A stretch of DNA of 47,193 nt from an uncultured beta proteobacterium. GTDB taxonomy: Bacteria; Pseudomonadota; Gammaproteobacteria; Burkholderiales; Burkholderiaceae_C. The DNA is taken from NCBI GenBank assembly GCA_903906695.1, contig CAIVLG010000123.1, positions 1 through 47,193 on the forward strand. Direction: 5' to 3'. This document shows positions 16,941 to 30,300 of the stretch, piece after piece; positions within the stretch are counted from its first letter, which is position 1, and every line of letters starts with the position of its first letter. The notes below the pieces were generated by a model. That model had not been told where the DNA came from. It did no database searches and saw nothing but the letters and a program-made list of their open reading frames with translations. The position numbers and the translations under genes were made by a program.

Positions 16941-18752
16941 TCACGCATGCAGATGGAAATGCAGCTGCAAGTGCAGTCGAAACTGTCTGATGACAGCCAA
17001 CGAATTCTTGAGCAGTTGGCGGTCCAGCGTGCTCAGGTCGGCCAGCTTCACCAGGTTGCTGACGCTCTGTCCGAGTGCGATTTGGCGCAGGTTGTTACGC
17101 AGTTTGAGCGTCATCATGAAGTGCAGTGTTTCCGTCAGGTCGCGCGCGAGTTCGGCTGACAGGAATTGCTGATTGGCAAGGGCACGCAAGCGTTCAACCG
17201 TGCTCAACTCGTCCAGGCGGCGCTCAAGTGCCAGTGCACGCGCACCGTGAACGATCGGGAATGTGCCGAGCTTTTTGAGGTCAAAGGTCTTGACGGAGCT
17301 GCCGAACAAGTCGGTCAGACGACTCCACCAGCTCGAGCCAGGCTCTTTGAATTGATTGACGGCGTCAGCCAGACGGGCAAGAAATATATCGTTACCTGCG
17401 ATCAGGTTCAAGGCGTGGCTGCGCACTGCACTGAGCAGGGTGGCATCGCCCGATACCGGGTGCGCATCGACGAAGATCGCCAGATTCATCGAGCCATCCG
17501 GGTCACCGTCAAACAGCCAGTGCCGTATGGTGTCCCTGAAGCCTGCGACAGGCTGGCACCAGAGCGGGTTGGTGACCATGATATGGCCCGGACACGGCGG
17601 GTAGCCAAAGCCCAGCAACTCGGTGCTGAAGCACGCAACGATCTCAGCCAGGTTCTGGCAGTGATAGCCGTCACGCAGCAGCAGGGCGTTGTCCTGGTCG
17701 GTCTTGAGAATTTGTTCGCCGCGCCCTTCACTGCCCATGACCAGCAGACAACTGTTCCGCACCAGTTCGGCTGGCGCTACCAGTGACCACAGACGTGCGA
17801 ATATCTTCGCATTGAGGTCGCTGACCAGGCGCGAGACGATGTCGATGCGAACGCCACCGCGCACCAGCAGCGCAATCGTTTCGTCCACCTGCAGCGCCGC
17901 CACTCTGAGCTCGCCTGCGGTCTGTGCCTGATCGACCGCCAAGGTAATCAGGTGCGAGTGATTGGAGACAAAACCCATCAGATCGAGTTGGCTAAGCACG
18001 CCCAGAATCTCATCGCCTTCCTTGACCAGTATGCGATGCACGCGGTGTCGCAACATGGTGAGCAGGGCGTCGAAAAGTTCTGCTTCTGGCGGCAGCGTAA
18101 TCAGGGCATAGTGCGCCACCTCACGCACCGCCAGTGGCTGCGGTTTCAACATCGCATCGCGTAGGTCGCTGGTGGTGAAGAAGCCCAGGCGCGGAACACC
18201 CCCCACACTGTCGCGCACCAGCGCGCTGGTGCGTTTGTTTTCGAACATCAGCCGACAGACTGAGACCAGATCCATCTCGCCGTCGACGTAGAAAGGCGGG
18301 TGCAATGGGATGTCGCGCACCCGCACCAGCATCAGTGACAGCAACTCCCGATTCTGATTGACATCCTCTTCGTCAGAGAGTTGACGCGATAGCCCGGCAA
18401 AGACTCGGGCGCTGAAGCGGGCGTTGCCGGCCAGCAAATCCAATACCGTGGCTCTGGGCAAGCGCCACGCCTTTACTTCATCGAGCGCCGTTGCTGTGGC
18501 CTGGCAGCGTTCGGTCAACAGGGCGCGCCAGCCGGTGGTCTTGCCGGCGCCCAGCACCAGGCCTTGTGTCTCTTCTTCAAGCTGGACATGCCCCGAAATC
18601 AGCAACCAAAGGTGTTGCGGTGTGCTGCCTGGCGTGAACAGGATCTCGCCGGGTGACAAGCGCACCGCCACGGCGGTCTCGCGCACCAGCGCTTGTTGGG
18701 TTGCGCTCAACTCATCGAAGGGAGGAACAGCAAAGGAAAAGTCGTCTGTCAC
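16941..18752 (-). CDS. cNMP-binding / CBS / DUF294 putative nucleotidyltransferase
   Basis: About 603 residues with three parts. A cyclic-nucleotide-binding fold spans about residues 10-125 (SPGEILFTPGSTPQHLWLL). A CBS pair spans about 150-270 (ALVRDSVGGVPRLGFFTTSDLRD; HRILVKEGDEILGVLSQLDL). A DUF294/GlnD-like nucleotidyltransferase contains GSEGRGEQILKTDQDNALLL near residue 340, and a helical C-terminal domain follows. The GS...D-x-D pattern indicates an active transferase fold; the substrate is unknown. GTG 18752 is preferred because AGG lies 7 nt upstream and the alternative TTG 18773 falls inside the T-tract of the actP terminator. It lies downstream of actP and probably modulates acetate transport or signalling. 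Confidence 0.88.
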   Translation of the reverse strand: MTDDFSFAVPPFDELSATQQALVRETAVAVRLSPGEILFTPGSTPQHLWLLISGHVQLEEETQGLVLGAGKTTGWRALLTERCQATATALDEVKAWRLPRATVLDLLAGNARFSARVFAGLSRQLSDEEDVNQNRELLSLMLVRVRDIPLHPPFYVDGEMDLVSVCRLMFENKRTSALVRDSVGGVPRLGFFTTSDLRDAMLKPQPLAVREVAHYALITLPPEAELFDALLTMLRHRVHRILVKEGDEILGVLSQLDLMGFVSNHSHLITLAVDQAQTAGELRVAALQVDETIALLVRGGVRIDIVSRLVSDLNAKIFARLWSLVAPAELVRNSCLLVMGSEGRGEQILKTDQDNALLLRDGYHCQNLAEIVACFSTELLGFGYPPCPGHIMVTNPLWCQPVAGFRDTIRHWLFDGDPDGSMNLAIFVDAHPVSGDATLLSAVRSHALNLIAGNDIFLARLADAVNQFKEPGSSWWSRLTDLFGSSVKTFDLKKLGTFPIVHGARALALERRLDELSTVERLRALANQQFLSAELARDLTETLHFMMTLKLRNNLRQIALGQSVSNLVKLADLSTLDRQLLKNSLAVIRQFRLHLQLHFHLHA

Positions 18753-18771
18753 GAGTGACCTGTTGCAAAAC

Positions 18772-18806
18772 AAAAAAGGACTGCAAGCTTAACGCATGCA
18801 GTCCTT
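18772..18806 (-). terminator. Intrinsic terminator after actP
   Basis: A perfect 10-bp stem (AAGGACTGCA at 18776-18785 pairing with TGCAGTCCTT at 18797-18806) with an 11-nt loop. On the minus strand it is followed by a run of T residues (18772-18777, then GTTTTG). It lies 55 nt beyond the actP stop. The T-tract touches the start of the downstream nucleotidyltransferase gene, so that gene is expressed by read-through or by a promoter I could not identify. Confidence 0.8.
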
Positions 18807-18861
18807 ACGGGGCCATCTTCATCGGACAACGCTCAAGTCGTCCGGCGAAGAGGACGGAGGG

Positions 18862-20553
18862 TCAGTGGCCGGAAGCGGATGCCGAACCGATACCGGTTTC
18901 AGAGCGCACTTCCTGCGCTGGGTAGCCAGCACGATCCACAGCGGCGCGCGAGCTGCGGTCCATCAAGGACACCAGCCAGATCGTGATGAACGCTGCCGGT
19001 ATCGAGAAGATGGCAGCCGAGTCATAGGGGAACCAGGCCGACCCAGCAGGATGGTGCATCGCGGCGACCCACACCGCGGGTGAAAGGACCGTCAGCACAA
19101 TGGCCAGAACCAGACCGACAAAACCACCGGTCACTGCGCCCTTGGTGGTGCAATCTTTCCACAGCACTGACATGAACAGGACCGGGAAGTTGGCCGAGGC
19201 TGCGATCACAAAGGCCAACATCACCATGAAAGCCACGTTTTCCTTCTCGAACGCAATACCGAGCGTGACGGCAATAATGCCCAGCGCCACCGTGGTCATC
19301 TTGGATACACGCAGTTCCTGCGCCTGATCGACCCGGCCATGCCGCCAGACCGAGGCGTACAGGTCGTGCGACACGGCAGAGGCGCCTGATAGCGTCAAGC
19401 CGGCAACCACCGCCAGAATGGTGGCAAAGGCCACGGCCGAGATAAAGCCCATGAACACGCTGCCACCGACCGCTCTGGACAGATGCACCGCCGGCATATT
19501 GCCGCCGCCCAGCAATCCCTTGCTGATGTCGCCACCTACAAAGTAGTCTGCCGGATTCGGGATCAGGTTGGTAATGGCGCCAAAGCCGATGACGAAGGTC
19601 AGAATGTAGAAGTAGCCGATCCAGGTGGTAGCCCAGCCGACCGACTTGCGTGCTTCCTTGGCGCTTGGCACGGTAAAGAAGCGCATCAGGATGTGCGGCA
19701 ATCCAGCAGTGCCAAACATCAGCGCCATGCCGACCGAGATGGCAGAGATCGGGTCCTTGATGTAGGTACCCGGGCTCATGATGGCGTCTTTCTTGGAATG
19801 CACTTCAATCGCCTTGACAAACATGGCTTCAGGCGAGAAGCCAAACTGGATCAGCACCGCCACCGCCATGAAGGTGGCGCCACCGAGCAGCATGCAGGCC
19901 TTGATGATCTGCACCCAGGTGGTGGCTGTCATGCCGCCAAACAGAACATAGATCATCATGATGGTGCCGACCAGAATTTCAGCGTACAGGTAGTCCATGC
20001 CAAACAGCAGCTTGATGAGCTGACCGGCACCGACCATTTGAGCCGTCATGTAAAACGCCACCACGGCCAGTGAGCCGCAGGCGGCGAAGACGCGGATCGG
20101 GGTCTGATCAAAACGGTAGCCGGCGACGTCGGCAAAAGTGAATTTGCCCAGGTTGCGTAGCCGCTCGGCCATCAGGAAGGTGATGATGGGCCAGCCCACC
20201 AGCCAGCCGATCGAGTAGATCAGTCCGTCAAAGCCGCTGGCGAACACCAGGCCCGAAATACCCAGAAACGACGCCGCCGACATATAGTCGCCGGCAATCG
20301 CCAGGCCGTTTTGAAAGCCGGTGATGCCGCCACCGGCGGTATAGAAATCTGCTGCGCTCTTGGTGCGCGTCGCGGCCCACTTGGTGATCCACAAGGTGAC
20401 GCCGACAAAGATGGCAAACATGACGATAGCCGTCCAGTTGGTCGGCTGTTTGGCGGCTTGACCGACATCGGGGCCGGCGGCAAAGGCATTGGCCGAAACT
20501 GCCAACCAGGCGAGCAGTGCCAAGGCGCTTCTGGATTTGAAAAGGCGCGTCAT
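18862..20553 (-). CDS. actP: Cation/acetate symporter ActP
   Basis: A 563-residue sodium:solute symporter (SSS family). It has a cleavable-looking N-terminal signal ([19 protein letters not shown]) as in ActP, then about 13 membrane helices with [39 protein letters not shown] and [16 protein letters not shown]. ActP imports acetate and other short monocarboxylates (and tellurite). The start at 20553 overlaps the stop of yjcH by 4 nt; a longer upstream reading would run through yjcH. The C-terminal tail is hydrophilic. It is followed by a strong terminator and lies opposite a CrbS-like sensor, which probably controls it. Confidence 0.95.
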   Translation of the reverse strand: MTRLFKSRSALALLAWLAVSANAFAAGPDVGQAAKQPTNWTAIVMFAIFVGVTLWITKWAATRTKSAADFYTAGGGITGFQNGLAIAGDYMSAASFLGISGLVFASGFDGLIYSIGWLVGWPIITFLMAERLRNLGKFTFADVAGYRFDQTPIRVFAACGSLAVVAFYMTAQMVGAGQLIKLLFGMDYLYAEILVGTIMMIYVLFGGMTATTWVQIIKACMLLGGATFMAVAVLIQFGFSPEAMFVKAIEVHSKKDAIMSPGTYIKDPISAISVGMALMFGTAGLPHILMRFFTVPSAKEARKSVGWATTWIGYFYILTFVIGFGAITNLIPNPADYFVGGDISKGLLGGGNMPAVHLSRAVGGSVFMGFISAVAFATILAVVAGLTLSGASAVSHDLYASVWRHGRVDQAQELRVSKMTTVALGIIAVTLGIAFEKENVAFMVMLAFVIAASANFPVLFMSVLWKDCTTKGAVTGGFVGLVLAIVLTVLSPAVWVAAMHHPAGSAWFPYDSAAIFSIPAAFITIWLVSLMDRSSRAAVDRAGYPAQEVRSETGIGSASASGH

Positions 20554-20858
20554 TTCAGGGCTCCCTTCACCACTTGCTGGGTCAGATCGTCGTACTCGCT
20601 GTTGGCGCGACGCACGTAGATGTTGGTAATGATGATGGTAAAGACCAGCACGCCAATACCGAGCGGCATGCCGATGGTGGTGACCCCGGTGCCGATCTTG
20701 GTGGCGAGGAAGGGTTTGTTGTAGGCCACCAGCAGAATGAAGCCGTAATACACGACCATCTCCGACAAGGTCAGCCACCAGCCGAAGCTGCTGCGTTTTG
20801 ACTTGAGCTCCTGGTACTTTGGGTTGCTGGTAACCCGTTGAATCAAATCATCTGCCAT
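20550..20858 (-). CDS. yjcH: DUF485 inner-membrane protein YjcH
   Basis: A 102-residue protein with two membrane helices ([19 protein letters not shown] and [21 protein letters not shown]), a conserved N-terminal [16 protein letters not shown] and a C-terminal [10 protein letters not shown]. This is the DUF485 partner normally encoded just upstream of actP (yjcH in Escherichia coli). Its exact role is unknown; it is presumed to assist the symporter. The ATG is preceded by TAGGAGACG. It is the first gene of the leftward actP operon, whose promoter must lie in the 244-nt divergent gap. Confidence 0.94.
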   Translation of the reverse strand: MADDLIQRVTSNPKYQELKSKRSSFGWWLTLSEMVVYYGFILLVAYNKPFLATKIGTGVTTIGMPLGIGVLVFTIIITNIYVRRANSEYDDLTQQVVKGALK

Positions 20859-21060
20859 GGTTCGTCTCCTAGTTGTAAGTGATGACGGAGCGAAGGCTAA
20901 GTGTCGGTCCTTACCGTTAACTGACCGCCACGCACCAGCGCGGTGAATTTTGCATTGGATGGCTTCGCTCCATTGGCAAAGAGCGGCAAGTCGGTGTTTT
21001 CCCTAGGTTTCACTGGCAAGCCCGTTTTTGTTCATCGCTATCAGACATCAGTAAGCAATT

Positions 21061-21073
21061 GGACTGATAGTCC
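21061..21073. promoter_or_regulatory. Palindrome GGACTGATAGTCC in the divergent actP/crbS-like spacer
   Basis: A perfect 5-3-5 inverted repeat placed 30 nt before the small membrane-protein gene and about 200 nt before yjcH, in the only intergenic region between the two arms of the acetate cluster. Position and symmetry suggest an operator, but no regulator can be assigned and short palindromes occur by chance. I could not identify clear -35/-10 boxes around it. Confidence 0.3.
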
Positions 21074-21102
21074 GGTCGCAGTTCCCATGCAAGGAGGCAA
21101 GA

Positions 21103-21315
21103 GTGTTCGAAGGACTTGGTACGCAGCGTCTGCTTGCTCTTTTTGTTGCGGGCTGGCTGCTGTTCAGCTTTCCGCTGTTGGGTTTGTGGGATCGTGATAC
21201 CACGCTGTTGGGCGTTCCCCTGTTTCCGGCGGCATTGTTTATGCTCTGGGCGCTTCTGATCGGTACCGTTGCCTGGTGGATGGAGCGGCCCGATCAGACG
21301 CCACAGGACGACTGA
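21103..21315 (+). CDS. Small two-helix membrane protein upstream of the CrbS-like kinase
   Basis: A 70-residue protein with two hydrophobic stretches (LLALFVAGWLLFSFPLLGLW and VPLFPAALFMLWALLIGTVAWW) and an acidic tail. It starts with GTG behind an excellent AAGGAGG ribosome site at 21091-21097, which makes it a real gene despite its size. The kinase gene starts 2 nt after its stop. I do not assign a named family. Tiny membrane proteins are common partners of SSS-type transporters, where an accessory role is usually assumed; here that would be an accessory to the kinase's transporter domain. Confidence 0.75.
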   Translation: MFEGLGTQRLLALFVAGWLLFSFPLLGLWDRDTTLLGVPLFPAALFMLWALLIGTVAWWMERPDQTPQDD

Positions 21316-21317
21316 TC

Positions 21318-24065
21318 GTGCTATCGCCCGCCGCGGTCATCGGGGCCTCGTTTGCCTATTTGTTGCTGCTGTTCGCGGTAGCCTATGTGGGTGATAGCCG
21401 CGCGCGCCAGGGGCGCTCTGTGATCGACAGCGCGTGGGTCTATGCCTTGTCGATGGCGGTGTACTGCACGGCCTGGACCTATTTTGGCAGCGTGGGACGA
21501 GCCGCATCGGGCGGCATCTGGTTCCTGCCGATCTATCTTGGTCCGACGCTGGCCATGGTGCTGGGCTGGCTCGTCATTCGCAAGATGATTCGCATTGCCC
21601 GCGTCTACCGGATCACGTCCATCGCAGACTTCATTGCCAGTCGTTATGGCAAGAGCCCGTTGCTCTCAGGCCTGGTGACCCTGATTGCGGTGGTCGGCAT
21701 CGTGCCCTATATCGCGTTACAGCTGAAGGCGGTCTCAGCAGGTTATACGTTGCTGACGGCAACGGACAGTGCAGGATTGGCGCCGGCGCTGCATTGGGAC
21801 CGGGACGGTGCCTTCTACGTGGCCCTGGTGCTGGCGGGCTTCAGCATGGTGTTTGGCGCGCGCCACCTCGATACCACGGAGCGGCACGAGGGCATGGTGG
21901 CAGCCATTGCCTTCGAGTCTCTGGTCAAGCTGGTGGCGTTTCTGGCAGTCGGTGTGTTTGTCGTCTATGGTTTGTTCGATGGCCTGGCTGATCTGTTTGC
22001 CCGGGCGCGCGCGGTCCCGGAACTGGCGCTCTTGTTGCGGCTCGAGCAGGGCGCCAATTTTTCCTGGGCGCAGTGGTTTGCCCAGATCCTGCTGTCGATG
22101 CTGTCGGTCGTGTTCCTGCCGCGCCAGTTTCAGGTGATGGTGGTGGAGAACGTGCGTGAAAGTCATTTGCGGCGCGCGGTCTGGGTTTTCCCGCTCTACA
22201 TGCTTGTCATCAACCTGTTCGTGTTGCCGATTGCGCTGGGCGGGCTACTGTATTTTGGTTCGACGCCGATGAATGCCGAAAATTTTGTCCTGTCGCTGCC
22301 TCTGGCAGCGGGTCAGAATGCGTTGGCTTTGTTTGCTTTTGTCGGCGGCCTGTCGGCGGCGACTGGAATGGTGATTGTGGAGACCATTGCCGTCTCCACC
22401 ATGGTCAGCAATGAACTCGTCATGCCTTTGCTGCTGCGCACCTACCACTTCCGACCGGGCGCCGGCCATGATCTCAGCCGTATGCTGCTCGGCGTTCGTC
22501 GAACCACCATCCTGGCTGTCCTGTTGCTGGGCTATTCTTACTTCCATCTGGCCGGCGAGGCATACGCGCTGGTCAGCATCGGACTGATCAGCTTTGCCGC
22601 CGTGGCCCAGTTTGCGCCCGCCTTGTTGGGCGGGCTGTACTGGAAGGGCGGTTCCCGATTGGGCGCATTGGCGGGTTTGCTGTCCGGTTTCGCGATGTGG
22701 GTTTACACGCTGATGTTGCCGTCGATCGCCAAATCGGGCTGGCTCGGAACTGACTTTCTGGACCTCGGTCCCTGGGGTTTGACCTTGCTGCGACCGGAGC
22801 AGTTGCTAGGCCTACAGGGTCTTGATGGTCTGACGCACTCGCTGTTCTGGAGTCTGCTGGTCAACATCGTGGCCTACGTCGGCCTGTCGCTCTGGCGCGC
22901 ACCTTCCGGGCACGAGTCGAGTCAGGCACACTTGTTTGTGGATGTGTTTGACCGCAGTGCTTCGTCGATCCCGGTGTTTTGGCGCGGCCAGGCCAAGGTG
23001 TCGGATTTGCTGCATCTGTGCGAGCGCTTTCTGGGTCTCGACAAGGCGCGCAGCCTGTTTGAGTCTTATGCAGATCAGGCCGGAGTCAGTCAGTTTGACG
23101 CGATCCGGGCCGATGCACGGTTGGTGTACTTTGTCGAAACCCAGTTGGCCGGCGCGGTCGGCAGCGCTTCGGCGAGGCTGTTGGTGGCATCGGCGGTTGA
23201 GGAAGAGGCGCTCACGTCCGAAGATGTTTTGCGCATGCTGGATGAAGCCTCGCAGTTACGCGCCCATTCGCGCGAGCTCGAAGAAAAATCCGACTCGCTG
23301 GAGCGTGCCACGGCCGAACTGCGCCAGGCCAATGAGCAGCTCAAGAGCCTGGATCGACTCAAGGATGACTTCATGTCCTCGGTCACGCACGAATTGCGCA
23401 CGCCGCTGACCTCGATCCGTGCGCTGGCCGAACTGATGCGCGACGACGCCGACATGCCGCTGGAGCAAAGGCGCCAGTTCATCGCCATCATCGTGACCGA
23501 GACCGAGCGCTTGACGCGGCTCGTCAATCAGGTGCTGGACATGGCCAAGATTGAGTCCGGACACGCCCAGTGGCATACCTCGGACGTGGATTTACGCGCA
23601 CTGATCAAGCAAGCCGTCAGCACCACCACAGAGCTGTTTCATGAGCGTCAGACGCGGGTCGATGTCGTGCTGTCAGAGCAGGTTCCGAGCTTGATGGTCG
23701 ACCCTGATCGACTGATGCAGGTGATGCTCAATCTGCTTTCCAATGCTGCCAAGTTTGTGCCGGTGCCCGGCGGACGGGTGACGGTTCGACTCGATCATGA
23801 TGCAACCGGGGTGACGATTTCGGTGCGCGATAACGGTCCTGGCGTGGCACGCGATCAGCAGGCACTGATTTTCGAACGCTTTCGACAGGGCGGTGACGCC
23901 GCCAACCGGCCGCAGGGCACCGGCCTGGGTCTACCCATCAGCCGCCAAATTGTGGAACACTTCGGCGGGCGAATCTGGATTGAGTCGAACCCAGGGCAAG
24001 GTTCGAGTTTTGTATTTCAGCTGCCCTGGCATGGGCTTGAGCCGCGGCCGGGCGCCACAGAATAA
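21318..24065 (+). CDS. crbS: Transporter-fused sensor histidine kinase (CrbS-like)
   Basis: A 915-residue protein. Residues 1 to about 520 form an SSS-family transporter-like domain with about 13 helices (AVYCTAWTYFGSVGRAASGG; SIADFIASRYG; VFLPRQFQVMVVENV). A STAC-like segment follows at about 548-590 (FWRGQAKVSDLLHLCERFLG), then a coiled coil, HisKA with phospho-acceptor His691 in SSVTHELRTPLTS, and HATPase motifs NLLSNAAKF, RDNGPGV and GTGLGLPIS. This is the CrbS/CbrA architecture; CrbS controls acetate uptake and acs expression in Vibrio and Pseudomonas. GTG 21318 follows AGGA and the preceding stop. Divergent actP supports acetate sensing. Confidence 0.88.
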   Translation: MLSPAAVIGASFAYLLLLFAVAYVGDSRARQGRSVIDSAWVYALSMAVYCTAWTYFGSVGRAASGGIWFLPIYLGPTLAMVLGWLVIRKMIRIARVYRITSIADFIASRYGKSPLLSGLVTLIAVVGIVPYIALQLKAVSAGYTLLTATDSAGLAPALHWDRDGAFYVALVLAGFSMVFGARHLDTTERHEGMVAAIAFESLVKLVAFLAVGVFVVYGLFDGLADLFARARAVPELALLLRLEQGANFSWAQWFAQILLSMLSVVFLPRQFQVMVVENVRESHLRRAVWVFPLYMLVINLFVLPIALGGLLYFGSTPMNAENFVLSLPLAAGQNALALFAFVGGLSAATGMVIVETIAVSTMVSNELVMPLLLRTYHFRPGAGHDLSRMLLGVRRTTILAVLLLGYSYFHLAGEAYALVSIGLISFAAVAQFAPALLGGLYWKGGSRLGALAGLLSGFAMWVYTLMLPSIAKSGWLGTDFLDLGPWGLTLLRPEQLLGLQGLDGLTHSLFWSLLVNIVAYVGLSLWRAPSGHESSQAHLFVDVFDRSASSIPVFWRGQAKVSDLLHLCERFLGLDKARSLFESYADQAGVSQFDAIRADARLVYFVETQLAGAVGSASARLLVASAVEEEALTSEDVLRMLDEASQLRAHSRELEEKSDSLERATAELRQANEQLKSLDRLKDDFMSSVTHELRTPLTSIRALAELMRDDADMPLEQRRQFIAIIVTETERLTRLVNQVLDMAKIESGHAQWHTSDVDLRALIKQAVSTTTELFHERQTRVDVVLSEQVPSLMVDPDRLMQVMLNLLSNAAKFVPVPGGRVTVRLDHDATGVTISVRDNGPGVARDQQALIFERFRQGGDAANRPQGTGLGLPISRQIVEHFGGRIWIESNPGQGSSFVFQLPWHGLEPRPGATE

Positions 24066-24075
24066 GGAGACAGAC

Positions 24076-24446
24076 ATGAGCAAAAAAATATTGGTGGCGG
24101 ACGACGAGCCCAATATAGTGATTTCGCTGGAGTACCTGCTCAAGCGCGAGGGCTACAGCGTGCTGGTTGCGCGCGACGGCCAGGAAGCGCTCGAAGTCAT
24201 CACAAGCGAGCGGCCCGACCTGGTGCTGCTCGACGTCATGATGCCGCGCAAGACCGGCTTTGAAGTCTGTCAGGCGGTGCGTGCCAACGAAGACCTGCAG
24301 GCGACAAAAATCCTGATGCTCACCGCCAAGGGCCGCGACACCGATGTCGCCAAGGGCTCCGCGCTGGGCGCCGATGACTACATGACCAAGCCATTTTCGA
24401 CCCGCGAACTGGTTGAAAGAGTGGCCAACTTGCTGGGCCGCTTGCC

Positions 24447-24450
<4 letters not shown>
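24076..24450 (+). CDS. Receiver-only response regulator
   Basis: A 124-residue protein consisting of a single CheY-like receiver. It has acidic residues DD at 9-10, phospho-acceptor Asp53 in LVLLDVMMP, the switch Thr in LMLTAKG, and the conserved Lys in YMTKPF. No DNA-binding or other output domain follows. Its ATG lies 10 nt after the kinase stop behind AAGGAG, so it is the cognate partner. CrbR in other bacteria carries a LuxR-type helix-turn-helix, which is absent here; the stop overlaps the next gene by 4 nt. Output must be by protein-protein contact, plausibly with the next gene product. Confidence 0.92.
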
Positions 24451-27058
<2,608 letters not shown>

Positions 27059-27348
27059 TTTTATCACCAAGTGCGACGCTGGCCACATTTCCAGCTTGGG
27101 TCGATGCTCGCTGCCGAGGGCGCTGCTGTGGGTGGCGCAGCGTGGACTTGGGGTTTTGCCAAATCAAGGGGGAAGCCGCAGGCCGGCGGACATTCGCGGA
27201 GTTACCCATTGCGTCGCCCTCGGCACTTACACGCTTGAGGCTCGGACTTGCGAAAGCAATCTGCGTCATGCGGGCTTGGCCAGACCCATGTGGTGGATTT
27301 CGAAAGTCTCAATAGAATGTCTGTCCTTTGCAGAAAAGACAGCAAGAC
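27059..27348. other. Intergenic region upstream of the tandem uvrA, no gene
   Basis: I find no credible gene or RNA here. A -10-like TAGAAT lies about 35 nt before the uvrA ATG (CTCAATAGAATGTC), but the -35 position is poor. I looked for a LexA-type palindrome (CTGT-N8-ACAG) and saw none, so SOS control of this uvrA is not supported by sequence. Confidence 0.45.
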
Positions 27349-30300
27349 ATGCCACACGGCCTTATCCGGATCCGCGGTGCACGCCAGCACAACCTCAAGA
27401 ATCTCGACCTCGACATCCGTACCGGTGAGTTGACGGTGGTCACCGGTCCGAGTGGCTCCGGCAAGTCGAGTCTGGTCTTCGATACGCTGTACGCCGAGGG
27501 ACAGCGGCGCTATGTCGAGACCTTTTCCGCCTACGCGCGCCAGTTTCTGGACCGCATGGACAAGCCGGCGGTCGACAAGGTCGAAGGCGTGCCACCGGCG
27601 ATCGCGATCGACCAGACCAACACCGTGCGGTCCTCGCGTTCCACTGTGGGCACCATGACCGAACTCAACGACCATCTGAAATTATTGTTTGCGCGTGCCG
27701 GGCAATTGTTCGACCGTGATACAGCAGACGCGGTACAACATGACTCGGCAGAGACGATTTATTCCCAGTTGGTAGCGCGCGTGGCGGCCGAGGATCCGCG
27801 ATTGGCGGTGACCTTTCCCGTGGAGTTACCGGCTAACACGACCAGCGAAGAGATAGCGCAGTGGTTGTCCGTCAGCGGCTTCACCAAGGTGCAAGCGCAG
27901 CGCGAATTGGAGCGCGAATTGGGGTCAGAGCCCGATTCGGTGCAACCCCTTCGGCCAGCGCGAACACGCCGTCCCGAATCGGGATCTGACCCCAATTCAG
28001 GCGCCAATTCAAAACGCCTGGTCCTCGACGTCGTGGCAGACCGTTTTCGGCTCGCCCATGTTGAGCGTGCTCGCGTGATCGAGGCGATCGAAGTGGCGCT
28101 CAAGCACGGCAGCGGACGGATCGCGGTCTATGTCGACGACACCGCGGTCTGGAAATTCTCCACCGGTCTGCATTGCCCGGAAAGCGATCTGCGTTACACC
28201 GACCCGATCGCATCCATGTTCTCGTTCAACTCTGCCGTCGGAGCCTGCGAGAGCTGTCGTGGCTTCGGCCGTGTCATCGGCGTCGATTACGGACTGGTGA
28301 TCCCAAATGAAAGAGTGACCTTGCGCGCCGGGGCTGTCAAGCCGATTCAAACCCCAGCCTGGCAGGAATGTCAGGACGATCTGATGCGCCATGCCGAGGC
28401 CGAGGGCATTCCGCGCGACACGCCCTGGAACAAGCTGACACCCGAGCAGCAACACTGGGTCGTCAACGGATCACCGCACTGGAAGGGCAAATGGAACCAG
28501 CACTGGTTCGGCGTCAAGCGTTTCTTCGAGTACCTGGAGACCAAGGCCTACAAGATGCACATCCGGGTGCTGCTGTCCAAGTACCGCAGTTACACCACCT
28601 GTCCATTCTGCGCCGGTGCCCGTCTCAAGACCGAAAGTCTGCTCTGGCGCATCGGCAGCAAGGCGGATGCCGATGCCGTGCTGGATCCAGGGAAACGCTT
28701 CCTGCCGGTGGGGGTGAAGTGGACACGCACGCAACTCGAAGCGCTGCCGGGTCTGTGTCTGCATGATTTGATGCTGCTACCGATTGACAGGCTTCGGCGT
28801 TTTTTCGATGCAATGCAGGCCGGACTGGGGGTAGCGGGCGCCTCCTCATGCTGCGAGCAGAAATCGGCGTCGGCCGCCACCCCCAGTCCGGCCAAGGCAT
28901 CGGGTGAGCATGGTGCCCTCAAACTGCTGTTCGAAGAAGTCACGACCCGACTCATGTACCTGTGCGATGTCGGCATTGGCTACCTGACGCTGGACCGTCA
29001 GAGCCGCACGCTGTCCGGCGGTGAAACGCAGCGCATCAACCTGACAACGGCGCTGGGCACCTCACTGGTCAACACCCTGTTCGTTTTGGACGAGCCCAGC
29101 ATTGGCCTGCATCCGCGCGACATGCACCGCATCATCCTTGCCATGCAGCGCCTGCGCGACGCCGGCAACACGCTGGTGGTGGTGGAGCACGACCCGGCCG
29201 TGATGCTGGCAGCGGATCGGATGATCGACATGGGGCCAGGTCCGGGCGAGCGCGGTGGGCAGATCGTGTTTGATGGCTCCACCGCTGAACTGCGTGATGC
29301 CGATACGCTCACCGGCGCTTACCTGGGTGGGCGCAAGCAGGTCGGCATGGGCTTCAAGCGGCTGGTGGAAGCCGGCACGCCGCGTCTGCTGCTGGAGGGC
29401 GTGCGTGAGCACAATCTGAAGGACGTCAGCGTCGAGTTCCCGCTGCAGCGTCTGGTTTGCATCACCGGTGTCAGCGGTTCCGGCAAATCGACCTTGATCC
29501 AGGACGTGCTGGCGCCTGCGTTGCTGCGCCACTTTGGCAAATCCACCGACGCGCCGGGGCTGCATGAGCAACTGCTGGGCGCCGAGCAGCTCAGCGACGT
29601 GATATTTGTGGACCAGTCGCCGATCGGCAAGACGGCGCGCTCGAATCCGGCCAGCTATGTTGGCGCATGGGATGCAATCCGCGAGATTTTTGCCAACGCA
29701 CCGCTCTCGCGCCAGCGCAGCTACACCGCGTCCAAGTTCAGTTTCAACAATGGCGATGGCCGATGCCCCACTTGCGGTGGCTCGGGTTTCGAGCACGTCG
29801 AGATGCAGTTCCTGAGCGACGTCTATCTGCGCTGCCCCGACTGCGATGGCAAGCGTTACCGCCCCGAGATTCTTGAAGTTACGATCGAGCGCAAGACACA
29901 ACAACTCAACGTTGCCGACGTGCTGAACCTCACCGTCAGCCAGGCCTGCACCCTTTTCACCGCTGACCGCGAAGTCATTCGCGCGTTGCAACCGATCGTC
30001 GATGTCGGACTCGAATACGTCAAGCTGGGGCAACCGGTGCCGACGCTCTCGGGCGGCGAGGCGCAGCGCCTCAAGCTCGCGGGCTTTCTGGCCGAGGCCG
30101 CCCGGAATGCCAGCGCCAGCCGCCAGGCGCTGGCGCGGCGCGGTACCCTGTTCATGTTCGACGAACCCACCACCGGTCTGCATTTCGATGACATCGCCAA
30201 GCTGATGCGCGCCATGCGCAAGTTGCTTGATGCGGGGAATTCGCTGATCGTGATCGAGCACAACCTCGACGTGATCCGCGCCAGCGACTGGCTGATTGAC

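Noticed and set aside
27059..27348. Possible LexA box upstream of uvrA
   Set aside because: No CTGT-N8-ACAG pattern or close variant could be found.
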